64,000 nucleotides of DNA from Schistosoma mansoni (lineage: Eukaryota; Platyhelminthes; Trematoda; Strigeidida; Schistosomatidae). Location of the stretch: positions 5,805,852 through 5,869,851 of the forward strand of contig NC_031495.1 in assembly GCF_000237925.1 (NCBI RefSeq), in the 5' to 3' direction. A model generated the notes under the pieces. It did no database searches. It was given only the letters and a program-made list of their open reading frames with translations, and was not told the origin of the DNA. Shown one piece after another: positions 35,401 through 43,449 of this stretch. Within the stretch, counting starts at the first letter, position 1. Each line of letters opens with the position of its first letter. The position numbers and the translations under genes are program-made.

Positions 35401-37181
35401 CGACCTTGAGTATGCGGATGATATTGTCTTACTGTGCGATAATGCCCAAGGCATGCAATCAGCACTTAATCAGTTGGCAATCAGTGTCCGCAGGTACGGC
35501 ATGTGCTTTGCACCCTCCAAGTGCAAAGTACTTCTACAAGACTGGCAGGATTCTAATCCTGTACTCACCCTGGATGGTGAGGAGATCGAAGTAGTTGAGA
35601 AGTTCGTGTATCTAGGTAGCTATATAAGTGCTGGTGGTGGCGTGAGTGATGAGATTGATGCACGTATAATGGAAGCCAGAGCGGCTTATGCCAATCTGGG
35701 CCATCTTTGGCGCCTTCGTGATGTTAGTCTGGCTGTAAAAAGTCGGATCTACAACGCGTCGGTGAGAGCAGTTTTGCTCTATGCTTGTGAAACCTGGCCT
35801 CTCCGAGTTGAGGATGTTAGACGTCTCTCTGTGTTCGATCATCGTTGTCTCCGAAGGATTGCTGACATCCAGTGGCAACACCATGTTAGTAATGCAGAGG
35901 TTCGGCATCGTGTGTTCGGGCACAGAGACGATAATTCAATTGGTGTCACCATCTTGAAACACCGACTTCGGTGGCTTGGACATGTTTTACGAATGTCGTC
36001 CCAGAGACTTCCACGTCGTGCATTATTTGCCGACCCTGGGACTGGTTGGAAAAAGCGGAGAGGAGGTCAGTGTATGACATGGTGTCGTGGCATGAAAGAG
36101 AGCTGCAAAGGGCTAGCTTCTGTTGGTCCTTCACGACTCCCCGGCTGGGGTCCGAGAGATGGTGCAACACAGTGGCTAGAGACGTTATCAGATATGGCTC
36201 AGAATAGAAGCCGGTGGCGATCCTGCTGCAACCTTCTTTTACTTTCTACATAAAGAGTGGTTCTAACTTTCTTAACTGAAAGAGTCTTCTGGTTGTACAT
36301 TTTAGTCCGCCTTATCTTTTCATCCCTTCTCTTCCTACTTTCATTATTTTGTGTGGCGCATATGTACCTGGTGCCCTTTTGTACCAATATATATGTGTTT
36401 AAATAAATAAATAAATATAAAATGCATAAATAGACCTAAAAGTTACCATTCGTAATTCACCGGGGGATATAACAGTTTTGATGTGAACTTAAATTCTGGT
36501 ATAGCTCCGGGTAAAGAATATGAGAAGCTACAGAATCATTAATTAATATGAAATGTCACCCTGTTAATCACCTTTTATTCAGTGAATCAGATTTTTTGAG
36601 TGGGTTCTAGCAATAATACATAGGTCCCTTAACATAAACAGTTAGAATTAATTTCAACCTCCACTCCAGTAATTGAAAACAGTTTTTAGTTGTACTTTCA
36701 TTTTGTACTGACAACATGTATGACTTACCAGTCCCTGCATTACTTTTATGCCATAGTTACACTCTTTAGTTATAATTCTGTTCATATGTCAACATCTAGT
36801 AGTACTGATCGCACCAACTATCGTTTTAATTGAGTTGTAAGCATTTAAACATAGTTCTAATTGCTAACTGTTTCGCTGGAAAAAATACAACCAATGGTTT
36901 TATTCACGCATTGTCACAGCTTTTTAAATGCTTTGCTGAGCGATTCATTTGTGTTTAGATTTCTTGGTATACCATTTTAATTACCAAATAAATTCATCGC
37001 TTTTTTGACTGAATAATACTTATTATTTTCCCTATCACTTTTTTATAGGCCGGAAACTTTTACTGTAAACATATCAAAAGAATCCTCAATAAAGAATGAC
37101 AATTATATCCCAGAAGATATGCTTCCATCATCCTCTGATAGTTCTGATACAGAAAGTGAATGTATATCTGATAATAATTAG
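29455..37181 (+). CDS. EIF1AD: EIF1AD, eIF1A-domain RNA-binding protein (complete, 3 exons)
   Basis: The exons are 29455-29550 (32 codons), 29589-29803 (71 codons plus 2 nt) and 37049-37181 (TAG at 37179), giving 147 residues. The first intron is only 38 nt (29551-29588, GTACAA...CTCCAG). Without splicing it, a stop appears at once; with it, the frame reads IICKLVKSCGNYLFTAMTEH. The second intron is 7245 nt. The S1/eIF1A-type OB fold covers residues about 27-103, with LFTAMTEHGEEVFVSIPERF and YFAQGGFVVCSPL. A WPETF motif after the domain matches WPEAF in human EIF1AD, and the tail is acidic and Ser/Asp-rich as in that family (human about 165 aa). The lysine-rich N-terminus (PKRKKAEK) also fits. 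The family is nuclear and RNA-binding, not the general initiation factor eIF1A itself. A pyrimidine tract with TTTTTTTAG about 65 nt upstream of the ATG could be a splice or trans-splice acceptor. Confidence 0.9.
30291..30389 (-). repeat. Sm-alpha-like SINE fragment broken by an RTE-A derivative
   Basis: On the minus strand the piece runs from GCGAAGTAGATAACGCG (A-box region) through GGGTTCGAGTCCCAGA (B box). It continues to GAGATGCAGGTACATCC and CTGACGAGTCCCGAAG, the start of the hammerhead core. The GAAA part of the core is lost. The 5' end of the SINE is cut at the edge of the inserted RTE-A derivative. It lies in EIF1AD intron 2. Confidence 0.65.
30390..30916 (+). mobile_element. Short RTE-A derivative, right arm of an inverted pair
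   Basis: On the plus strand the unit starts CCCCCAAAATGCCCTGGTAC, runs through the RTE-A 5' UTR and joins the 3' tail (GGGGCGCATATATATCTGG, then GTACCAATATTTACGTG and an ATAAATAAAATAAA end). It lies in EIF1AD intron 2 in sense orientation and pairs as a near-perfect inverted repeat with 28127-28637. Confidence 0.85.
30917..32348. other. EIF1AD intron 2, non-repeat part
   Basis: This is AT-rich intronic sequence with no recognised element and no motif-bearing ORF. Confidence 0.5.
32361..36424 (+). mobile_element. Full-length RTE-A retrotransposon (copy 2) with inverted 5' end
   Basis: The element is 4064 bp and is bounded by a perfect 12-bp target-site duplication CATAAATAGACC (32349-32360 and 36425-36436). 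The body (about 32942-36424) is in plus orientation: the end of the 5' UTR, an ATT microsatellite at about 33009-33072, the ORF at 33206-36253 and a tail of TTTAAATAAATAAATAAAT. The first ~450 bp (32361-32812), however, are the RTE-A 5' UTR in minus orientation. A segment of ~130 bp absent from other copies follows (32813-32941). The 13-mer ACACAAATGAATG occurs at the inner edge of both the inverted and the direct part. This arrangement is typical of twin priming during reverse transcription. The element lies in EIF1AD intron 2 in sense orientation. Confidence 0.9.
33206..36253 (+). CDS. RTE-A endonuclease/reverse transcriptase polyprotein (1015 aa, copy 2)
   Basis: The ORF is intact and has the same motifs as the copy at 2899-5946: FNVRTL, SETR, YAPTD, GDLNAQVG near 178, IDHIAIS near 249, SDH near 275, FLDIRAAFDS near 635, GVRQGCPISPF near 691 and YADD at 736-739. 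Compared with copy 1 it lacks one residue in SVSKSLF and has one extra in LTVLLQKARS, so the total length is the same. All catalytic residues that can be checked are present. The 5' UTR, which should hold the promoter, is inverted in this copy, so autonomous transcription is doubtful even though the protein is complete. Because it lies sense in EIF1AD intron 2, it will be transcribed as part of that pre-mRNA. Confidence 0.93.
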   Translation: MLPPIMNTEAVFLKPRTPFKLASFNVRTLMQIRQQIGLAMSLEGLNVDVCCLSETRIQDSSEVLQIRSPSVSKSLFHVRLSGDPVASSSGLAGVGVALSARAEAALIDWIPINSRLCAVRLESSIKVRRNRREKRCLFVISAYAPTDCSPDAIKDEFYHQLTVLLQKARSTDIVVLAGDLNAQVGRLGTEESRLGGRWGLVGRRTDNGDRLLPLCTDHNPVLVSTNFQHSHRRCATWRPPSASQAWTQIDHIAISYRWRGCVQDCRSFWSTYLESDHALVCANLTLLFSGRRIDHHQRIDISKLAATSVASKYRAELASSLATTPPKSIDEHWLHLHDATKMASKAACGFAKRPAYKHWVSSGSLQLMEARRSTPGDREFDHKRRLLRNEIGQSLRKDREAWWSERANEMEAAAASGNCRKLFQLIRATGSKKSGVSETIYEDDGMPITNISRRLGRWAEFVEGQYNWPAAPATSNRLSCPPWPVTTDPPNEAEVRKELQLLKRYKSPGPDDLPPALFKDGGDFLTKELTVLFGKVWEQESVPTSWNESIVVPIFKKGSRCSCNNYRGISLLPIASKLLASIILRRLFKTRERLTREEQAGFRSGRGCIDHIFTLRQMLEHRHTYRRPTIVVFLDIRAAFDSLDRTVLWDCLLKKGVSEKFINILKALYTNTSGRVRAYNHLSPLFHSSSGVRQGCPISPFLFNFAIDDILETALVDVSNGGVDMLPGERLLDLEYADDIVLLCDNAQGMQSALNQLAISVRRYGMCFAPSKCKVLLQDWQDSNPVLTLDGEEIEVVEKFVYLGSYISAGGGVSDEIDARIMEARAAYANLGHLWRLRDVSLAVKSRIYNASVRAVLLYACETWPLRVEDVRRLSVFDHRCLRRIADIQWQHHVSNAEVRHRVFGHRDDNSIGVTILKHRLRWLGHVLRMSSQRLPRRALFADPGTGWKKRRGGQCMTWCRGMKESCKGLASVGPSRLPGWGPRDGATQWLETLSDMAQNRSRWRSCCNLLLLST
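36437..37048. other. EIF1AD intron 2, 3' part
   Basis: This is AT-rich intronic sequence between the RTE-A target-site duplication and the last EIF1AD exon. It ends in the acceptor CACTTTTTTATAG. No other feature was seen. Confidence 0.6.

Positions 37182-37184
<3 letters not shown>

Positions 37185-37223
<39 letters not shown>
37185..37223. repeat. (TA)n microsatellite in EIF1AD 3' UTR
   Basis: About 19 TA units start only a few bases after the EIF1AD stop codon, so they would be in the 3' UTR. The tract is self-complementary and likely to vary in length between individuals. Confidence 0.9.
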
Positions 37224-37227
<4 letters not shown>

Positions 37228-37984
37228 GTGGTTGATTTCACCCCTTATCAACAGTAAAATCTCAGAGTGTTTTAAGAAGTAGTTTCTAAAATTCGTCATT
37301 GTTGTTCTATTTATCAATCTCATTTCCCTAGTATATTTACCATTTATTTTCGTTTCCTATTGATGTTGGTTACGAGTTGATGTTTTAGCGATCATAGGTC
37401 ATCTGAATGAACTGAATCCCAACAGAATTTGTTAGGCTTAACTCTAACGAACATGACTAGTATTAAGAGATGATCGCATAACCATTGCCAACAAAGTTAT
37501 TTGATGTTGATCTTTTACAATTTAATACCAAATTTTGTTCATTTGAATCACTCTTTAAAGTTTTGCTGACATTCGTGTTTCTGTTATGCGTAATCTAGTC
37601 AGAATATTTCTTAAGTAAGGTTCTATGCGCTAGTAGTAGTTGGATTAAGAACATAGCGTATTGAGATTACGAGCTGAGATGTATGGACATAGTACCAATA
37701 CTACTAAGGTTACAGTAGGATCCATGTCGGGAGGTTCTGAAGTTGCCACAGTAGAGTGTATAAAAGCTGTATTGGGTTGTTATGTGTTAATGCTGGGGGA
37801 TGTTAAATCCTAAGAACTTACTTGGTAAATGACTTATTTTTGTAATTTTATTTTGAAAATTTGAATTTCCTTGTTTTCACGCCCAAAGCGCTCTTTTCAC
37901 CTTCGAGTCGTATTTCCCACTTGGAAATATCTTAAAGACTATTGGTCCGTTGTATCTTTTTAGTGTGCTATTTTGTAATACTTC
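37224..37984. other. intergenic stretch, no recognised feature
   Basis: This stretch probably includes the rest of the EIF1AD 3' UTR; no canonical AATAAA is seen close to the stop codon. No ORF with a motif. Confidence 0.4.
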
Positions 37985-38386
37985 CCAAGGTGGTTTTCTT
38001 AGGGGCCCACATCCGGAGCCTTTGACCTGAATGTCTGATCCACAAGGCAGTGGAGCATCGTGAGGAGATGCAGTCCCATGGTAGCCGGTGACCAACGATT
38101 GGTTCATACGCTATTTGTTCCCTCAGGATACTGGAGCTCATGTGCACCATTGGTTTGGAATGAGGATTTCCCAACTCCCCTAGGTCGACTTTCCGTGTCC
38201 ACCAACCCGGTCAAAGCTCCGGACATTCGCTTTTCGTCCTCTCGATTTCGTAAACAACACTCGTGGTACGAGAAGGCAGTGAGTAGGACTTCCTTGGCAG
38301 GGGCTATATACGCGTAGCCGTGTGAGAGCATTTCAAGAGGGAGGGTGGCCCCTACCCACTCTCTGCCATACCAGAGCATTCGGGGG
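37985..38386 (-). mobile_element. RTE-A 5' UTR fragment without tail
   Basis: On the plus strand it runs from AAGGTGGTTTTCTTAGGGG to CCATACCAGAGCATTCGGGG, which is the reverse complement of the RTE-A 5' UTR. The part next to the 3' tail is missing, unlike the complete short derivatives, so it is a truncated or partly deleted copy. Confidence 0.75.
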
Positions 38387-39308
38387 TAACAATTTTAATC
38401 ACTACAATTAAGTTAACATTTTAAATTATTTCCCTCAGTTTTGACAATAGAGGGTATGTTTTAGAAAATATGCATTTATATATTATAAAGTTTCCAATGA
38501 ACACAACCAAGTGATATATGTGAAATATTGTCTTACTAAAAAAACTGGTTAGTTTTGAACTTCCTATCTTGTATTCAGGGCTCAAATTCGCGCTACTGAA
38601 GAGTTTAAAACTAATATTAAGCAGTTATTCGGTCCTTCTTGTATAACTTACATAAACGTGATAGAAAAAGCATTTTCAAACTTTTTGTACATGTAGTAAA
38701 CTTATACGGAATATTAAATCACATGTGCCTTAACTCGTTTAAATTTATTAGATCGCTTACTAGTCGAACGTTTTCTTTATTAAGATATGTTATAATTTTA
38801 GCGTGATCCATTTTCATCATAATGACTTATGTCCACATTGATGATTTAAATGTTGCCATGTGATTGTAGTATGATTTTGAAATGTTTCTTTAAAGTAATT
38901 CATTAATAGTCGATATTTTGCCAACCACTGGAACTTAATCCTAATATTGCACAATAAATTTTTAATCAGCAGAATTGATGACCATTACAATGTTTTTTTC
39001 TATTGAAGTTTATTAATGACTGAAATTATTTTCCTAACTTTATGTTTTCAACCATTAGTTGAATGAGTAGATCGAAGCTCTTTTTGAAATTTTATACTAT
39101 TAGTGTAATTTATCCGTAGAAACTAGGTGTACATTTTGAGTATTCTACAAACAATAGTTGATCGAATATGTCTCTCCCGCTAGAAGTCAATGAAACACTA
39201 ATATTTAAACATCAACTTCTTTATGACTAATTTTCTTTTTATTGACTGGAACATCTAACAACAAATGACCTCTCCATATGATTTCCTACGTAACTTTTAC
39301 GATAAAAA
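38387..39308. other. intergenic stretch, no recognised feature
   Basis: AT-rich sequence without a recognised gene or repeat. Confidence 0.45.
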
Positions 39309-39322
39309 TATTTACTTTCAAT

Positions 39323-39605
39323 TCACTTGGTATTATTTGTTTGAATCTTTTCATTGATGTTTAGGACTGCAACTAGTCAATCTCTTGTTGACATATGTGC
39401 ATACTGTGCGTATTGCCCATTGCACAAGCAAGTGGCTATCAGGACTCAGTAGCTGAGTGGATAACGCGATGGCTTTTGAGGCGAAATATACTGGTTTCGA
39501 ATCCCAGAATGAACATCAACTCTGAGATGCAGGTACATCCAGCTGACGAGTCTTAAATAGGACGAAACGCGCGTACTGGATTCCACTGCTAGCCACTATC
39601 TATCT
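39323..39605 (+). mobile_element. Sm-alpha-type SINE with hammerhead ribozyme (283 bp)
   Basis: This is a tRNA-like SINE with an A-box-like TAGCTGAGTGGATAACGCG, a B-box-like GGTTTCGAATCCC and a complete hammerhead ribozyme near its 3' end. A perfect 14-bp target-site duplication TATTTACTTTCAAT brackets it (39309-39322 and 39606-39619), so this copy arrived by retroposition and not by satellite expansion. Sm-alpha repeats with active hammerheads are established in schistosomes; the family name here is by recognition, not by search. Confidence 0.85.
39537..39581 (+). ncRNA. Hammerhead ribozyme, Sm-alpha type, apparently intact
   Basis: Helix I is ATCCAG (39537-39542) with CTGGAT (39576-39581), fully paired. 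The core CTGACGA is at 39543-39549. Helix II is GTC plus GAC around a TTAAATA-type loop (39550-39563). GAAA is at 39564-39567. Helix III is a minimal ACG/CGT hairpin. The cleavage triplet is GTA (39573-39575), an allowed NUH triplet, where the usual one is GTC. All invariant core bases are present, so self-cleavage in the SINE transcript is expected. Confidence 0.85.
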
Positions 39606-39829
39606 TATTTACTTTCAATGTTCAAATTTACCTTACAGCTAAATAAATAAGTATTTCAACTAACAATACAAATTGAAATGTATTCCGGTGTTTAGTACTG
39701 CGTAAACATTAAATATGGCATTCGAATGTATTTAAACTAATACAGGTTGTTTCACGAATACATTTCAATCTTTGATAAAGATTAGTTCATATAATTATGC
39801 GTAAACTGTTATCAGTTTAAAAAATGTCA

Positions 39830-39985
39830 ACGTTGTTCGAATTCTTGGTCTAAAATGGCATCATATTGGTTGGTCAGTTGACCTAAAAACATTCGGATTT
39901 TAAAAGTTGAATTAATGAGTCGATAAAAGCTAGACTACCATGGAAAACCTGGAAGCACTGGACGACAGTTTTGTCTTAGATTAGA
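39830..39985. repeat. 105-bp duplicated segment plus reversed hammerhead repeat end
   Basis: Bases 39830-39934 match 41285-41389 closely (both begin ACGTTGTTCGAATTCTTGG and end in AAAGCTAGA). Here the segment is followed by the reverse complement of the hammerhead-repeat 3' end (CCATGGAAAACCTGG, then AAGCACTGGACGAC), while at 41390 the same repeat follows in forward orientation. Confidence 0.6.
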
Positions 39986-40269
39986 TTAAACAAATAAGTA
40001 ATATGATGATTATTTATCATACTAATGTAAACAAAATATAGATTATAAGGTAATAAAACATGTCTACCCATTGATAATTGATTGACCTTTAGTCTATATT
40101 TCTGATAATAAAATAGCTTAACAATAAAGGTGACCTACCATTCAATATTTTACCATCATTTCATTGGCCTTCATTAAAAAAATGTAATTTTATGGCGGCG
40201 GTTCAAAATCTATTAATGTCTGAATGACAAAGAAAAATACTGTAATACATAGGTTGAATGATAGAAATA

Positions 40270-40400
40270 TGTAATGAATCGGTTTTTTATTTATTTGAAC
40301 ACATAAATATTGGTACAAAGGGGCACCAGATACATATGCGCCACACGGATCTCATTTCATTTGTGTGAGGGCTGTGATACTGCTCGGGTGCCCAAACCGG
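40270..40400 (-). mobile_element. RTE-A fragment: end of 5' UTR joined to 3' tail
   Basis: The plus strand shows TTTTATTTATTTGAACACA, TTGGTACAAAGGGGCACCAG, ATATGCGCCACAC and GTGAGGGCTGTGATACTGC, ending GGTGCCCAAACCGG. This is the reverse of a 5'-truncated short RTE-A derivative. It stops at the same internal base as the fragment at 2030-2142. Confidence 0.7.
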
Positions 40401-40599
40401 AAATGTGAATAAGTTAAGTAAACAGCCGTTACATTCGTATTAGAATCTATTCAAGCTAAGAATGATACCTAAAAATACTTAAGTTATAAGTCTTTGAATC
40501 TTCTTGTTGCTTGTATCAAAGAGTGCAAGTGGTCCCTCTCCGTATATGTGTTTCAGGGGCGGTTTGCTTCAATGCCATTAGTCACAAGCATTTTTAAGC

Positions 40600-40735
40600 A
40601 GAGTTGAATAGTTGTTAGCAATGGGATCCAGGATGCACTTTTCGTCCTACATGGGACTCATCCAGCTTGGTGTACTTGGATTCCAATGTTGGTGTGTCAC
40701 TCTGGGACCCAAACTCAGTGCCTTTCGCGTTGGCC
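40600..40735 (-). repeat. Sm-alpha-like SINE 3' half, degenerate hammerhead
   Basis: On the minus strand GGGTCCCAGAGTGA is followed by CTGGATGAGTCCC, TAGGACGAAAAGTGC and ATCCTGGATCCC. The core has an extra G (CTGGATGA where CTGATGA is expected) and the helix-I strand no longer pairs, so activity is unlikely. It lies head to head with the plus-strand copy at 40725-40870. Confidence 0.6.
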
Positions 40736-40870
40736 TTTGAAACGAAAGGTGTTTGTTTCGAATCTCAGAGTGAATATCAACACTGCGACGAAGGAACATT
40801 CAGCAAACGAGTCCCGAATTGGAAGTAACGCAGGATTTTGGGTTTCAATGCTAGCCATTGTCCAACTTCG
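40725..40870 (+). repeat. Sm-alpha-like SINE 3' half, degenerate hammerhead
   Basis: A B-box-like GTTTCGAATCTCAGAGTGA is followed by ATTCAGCAAACGAGTCCC and GGAAGTAACGC, then TTTCAATGCTAGCCATTGTCC. The core CTGANGA and the GAAA are both mutated. It forms an inverted pair with the adjacent minus copy. Confidence 0.55.
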
Positions 40871-41284
40871 TTGAACATCTGCATAGTTTCGTCGAAAATA
40901 TGCGAAAAGTTTATTCAAGTCGGTATTGTTTTAATAGAATGTTTATAATTTGAAATAAACATGGTAACTTGGTCCCCTTATAGCTCATAAGTTGCACTTC
41001 TAAACCTAAATCACAACATATGCGCATATTCCTGCGGAATCCTATAGCAGGTTATAAAGTTAATGTTGACCATTTTGATGATCACTTAAATAACAATTGA
41101 AATTTTGGTGAAAATTAGTCTGATTCTTCCGAAGTTCATGGCATTACAAAAAATGTAACGTGAGTTCAAAGTGTTTATTGGACTCCTATCGATTGTGGTG
41201 TGAGTTAAAATTTACTTGGTAGAGAGATGAATAAAATTAAAAATGTGTAAGTTGAACGAAAGAGACGATCTGTAAAATCATTTG

Positions 41285-41480
41285 ACGTTGTTCGAATTCT
41301 TGGTCTAAAATGGCTTCATATTGGTTGGTCAGTTGACCTAAAAACATTCGGATTTTAAAAGTTGAATAAATTAGTCGATTAAAGCTAGATCGGGATCATG
41401 GATGCGCACTGCTGAGTCCCGCAATAGGACGAAACGGGTGTCCAGTGCTTCTAGGTTTTCCATGGTAGTCTAGCTACAAT
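41285..41480 (+). repeat. Duplicated segment plus second-family hammerhead repeat, broken core
   Basis: After the 105-bp segment shared with 39830, the helix-I strands GCACTG and CAGTGC pair perfectly around CTGAGTCCCGCAATAGGAC, GAAAC and GGGTGTC. A hammerhead core needs CUGANGA before helix II; here CTGA runs straight into GTCCC, so three bases are missing. The helices and the cleavage triplet GTC are otherwise preserved, which suggests recent loss. Confidence 0.6.
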
Positions 41481-42502
41481 GAACTCATGATCTCAACTAT
41501 ATACTATAATTTAGGCTAAAATATAGATATACTAAAGTTTCATGCCATATGACTAGGCATTTGTACTATTTTTATGCTAAAGATTTTTAATGATTTTCAT
41601 TGGAATCATGAATTGATCTACTATTGATGATTTAATGAGTGAATTTTGGATTCTAAAAGTCAATGAATAGAATGCTAAACGATAAATAGAGTGAATGATA
41701 TGATGCATCTGAGTGACGGCCCATCACGAGACTAAATTATTGATACAAGCCTTTGAATGATTTTAAATTAAAAATAAGACCACTAGCTAGATGAATAGGC
41801 TTTTTCAGCTTATAAAATAACGTGCTTATATAATGAAAATGAACACAAAATAAGTATGATAAAATGTCATAGGCTGTAAGAGGCAATTAGGTTGTAGGTC
41901 ATTTTTTCTCTCTAACTGATCAATACCTGTGTATTAGGCCAAATATTTAGGCATTACCTAGTTGGCAAGTTATAACTACAACAAAACCTACCTTTAGAAC
42001 CTCTTGTAAATTGTCTTTATTATATACAATTTAGATTTGATTCTAGCTAGTGTCGAACGTTGGCCTGTAATATTAGTTTGTAACCAATGTTTTGATTACA
42101 TAATCAATTATACATTCTATGTATGTGTGTGAAGTATGAAAAATACACATCACCACGTACGTACCAGACACAACTAAATTATTTAATTTATCGACCAACT
42201 GTAAAATAGAGCGTTCAAACACAGTGCAAACGTTAAAACAAAATAATTGATTAACAGTAGTGTTCTAATTTGTTTACTAATAAACGACACGAAAAATCTC
42301 ATTTTTTTGTGTAAAACTTATTTCATTAATAATGAATAACTTGTATATTGTTAGATATAGTTTCCCTAAATTAACCACTCAGTAGTATCTATCGTCGTTA
42401 CATTTCAATAACAAACCAAAAATATTGTCCCTTAGATCACTGAGTTCCAGATTAATGACTCAAATTTGATACGTTTTACATGTAGTGATAAACAACACTT
42501 TC
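41481..42502. other. intergenic stretch, no recognised feature
   Basis: AT-rich sequence without a recognised gene or repeat. Confidence 0.45.
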
Positions 42503-42516
42503 AATGTATTGCATTA

Positions 42517-42665
42517 CTTACTTGGTTTGAATAACTTTTTCTGGTTAGCGTTTTTTTAGCGAGTTGGTTTTCTACGGGATGGAGTCGCTAACCCCATGCC
42601 TAACCCTCCTCCTTTACTCGGGCTTGGGACCGGCAGTAGCCCCCGGAGGAGCTACAGGCGGAGTT
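42517..42665 (-). mobile_element. 149-bp RTE-B mini-element: 5' UTR joined to 3' tail
   Basis: A perfect 14-bp target-site duplication AATGTATTGCATTA (42503-42516 and 42666-42679) brackets 149 bp. On the minus strand this is the RTE-B 5' UTR (CCGCCTGTAGCTCCTCCGGG, then CCCGTAGAAAACCAACTCG and TTATTCAAACC) followed at once by the RTE-B tail AAGTAAG. No coding sequence is present. The 5' UTR part matches 15880-16017 and 25640-25800. Confidence 0.85.
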
Positions 42666-42679
42666 AATGTATTGCATTA

Positions 42680-43440
42680 TCGTGATAGAATAGTTGATTA
42701 ACCAGAAGAGGCTACAAATTATCATTGAAATTTTGGCTATCTATCCTTCGACCAACCATGTATCAGGACATTAATAAAAGATTTCTGATCTAAAGGTATA
42801 TGATAACTACAATGAATCAAGTCCAATGTTTATAATGCTATCATGTTTTCCTAGCACTCTGAAGGTCTCAGGATTTATTTATTCTTCAGTGATTATATTG
42901 AGATGGTGGAGAAGATTTGTAGCTCAGAGAACAAACCCACATCAAAATCAGTGATTATATAAACGAATTGCACTAAGGTCTTAAAATTAGTGGTGATAAG
43001 TGTAAATGTGTTTAGTATGATTAGTGCATATATCGCTGAGGATGAGTTTATGGTGATTCCGAAACTTATTCTGAAACCAAATGATTTAACATTTGGAAAA
43101 CAACATTATGACAATACTAGTAGTCATGGGAGAAACTCAGCGACAATCACTAAAGACTTTTACCGTCTCCTCGCAAGTACATAACTGATCAAGTAACAAG
43201 ATGGATTCTGTAACTTTTTGCCTTTTTGAAAATCTCCCTCAATCAAAAAGCGCTGCAAAATATTTGATCATTCACCATCTGTCAAATATTTCCTGCACCA
43301 TGATCAAATTCATAATATTGATTGCTAAAAATGCACAATTGCTTTACTCTTTGTAAAGTACCCTATCTAATTTTATTTATTACAATTTCGAAATCTCATT
43401 ATTTTCTGTTTATCTACCGGCAATTGGCAAACATTAGCAA
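42680..43440. other. intergenic stretch, no recognised feature
   Basis: AT-rich; the only ORF worth noting is 64 codons (42990-43184, +), with no motif. Confidence 0.4.
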
Positions 43441-43449
43441 CTTTTAATT

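Noticed and set aside
33376-36170. Minus-strand ORFs up to 125 codons opposite the RTE-A ORF
   Set aside because: They are the mirror images of the plus-strand ORFs at 3244-5776 opposite the other RTE-A copy, so they are shadows of a conserved coding strand.
39440-39510. tRNA gene suggested by A-box and B-box-like motifs in the SINEs
   Set aside because: No acceptor stem or cloverleaf can be drawn, and the motifs recur at the same place in every SINE copy, so they are SINE promoter remnants.
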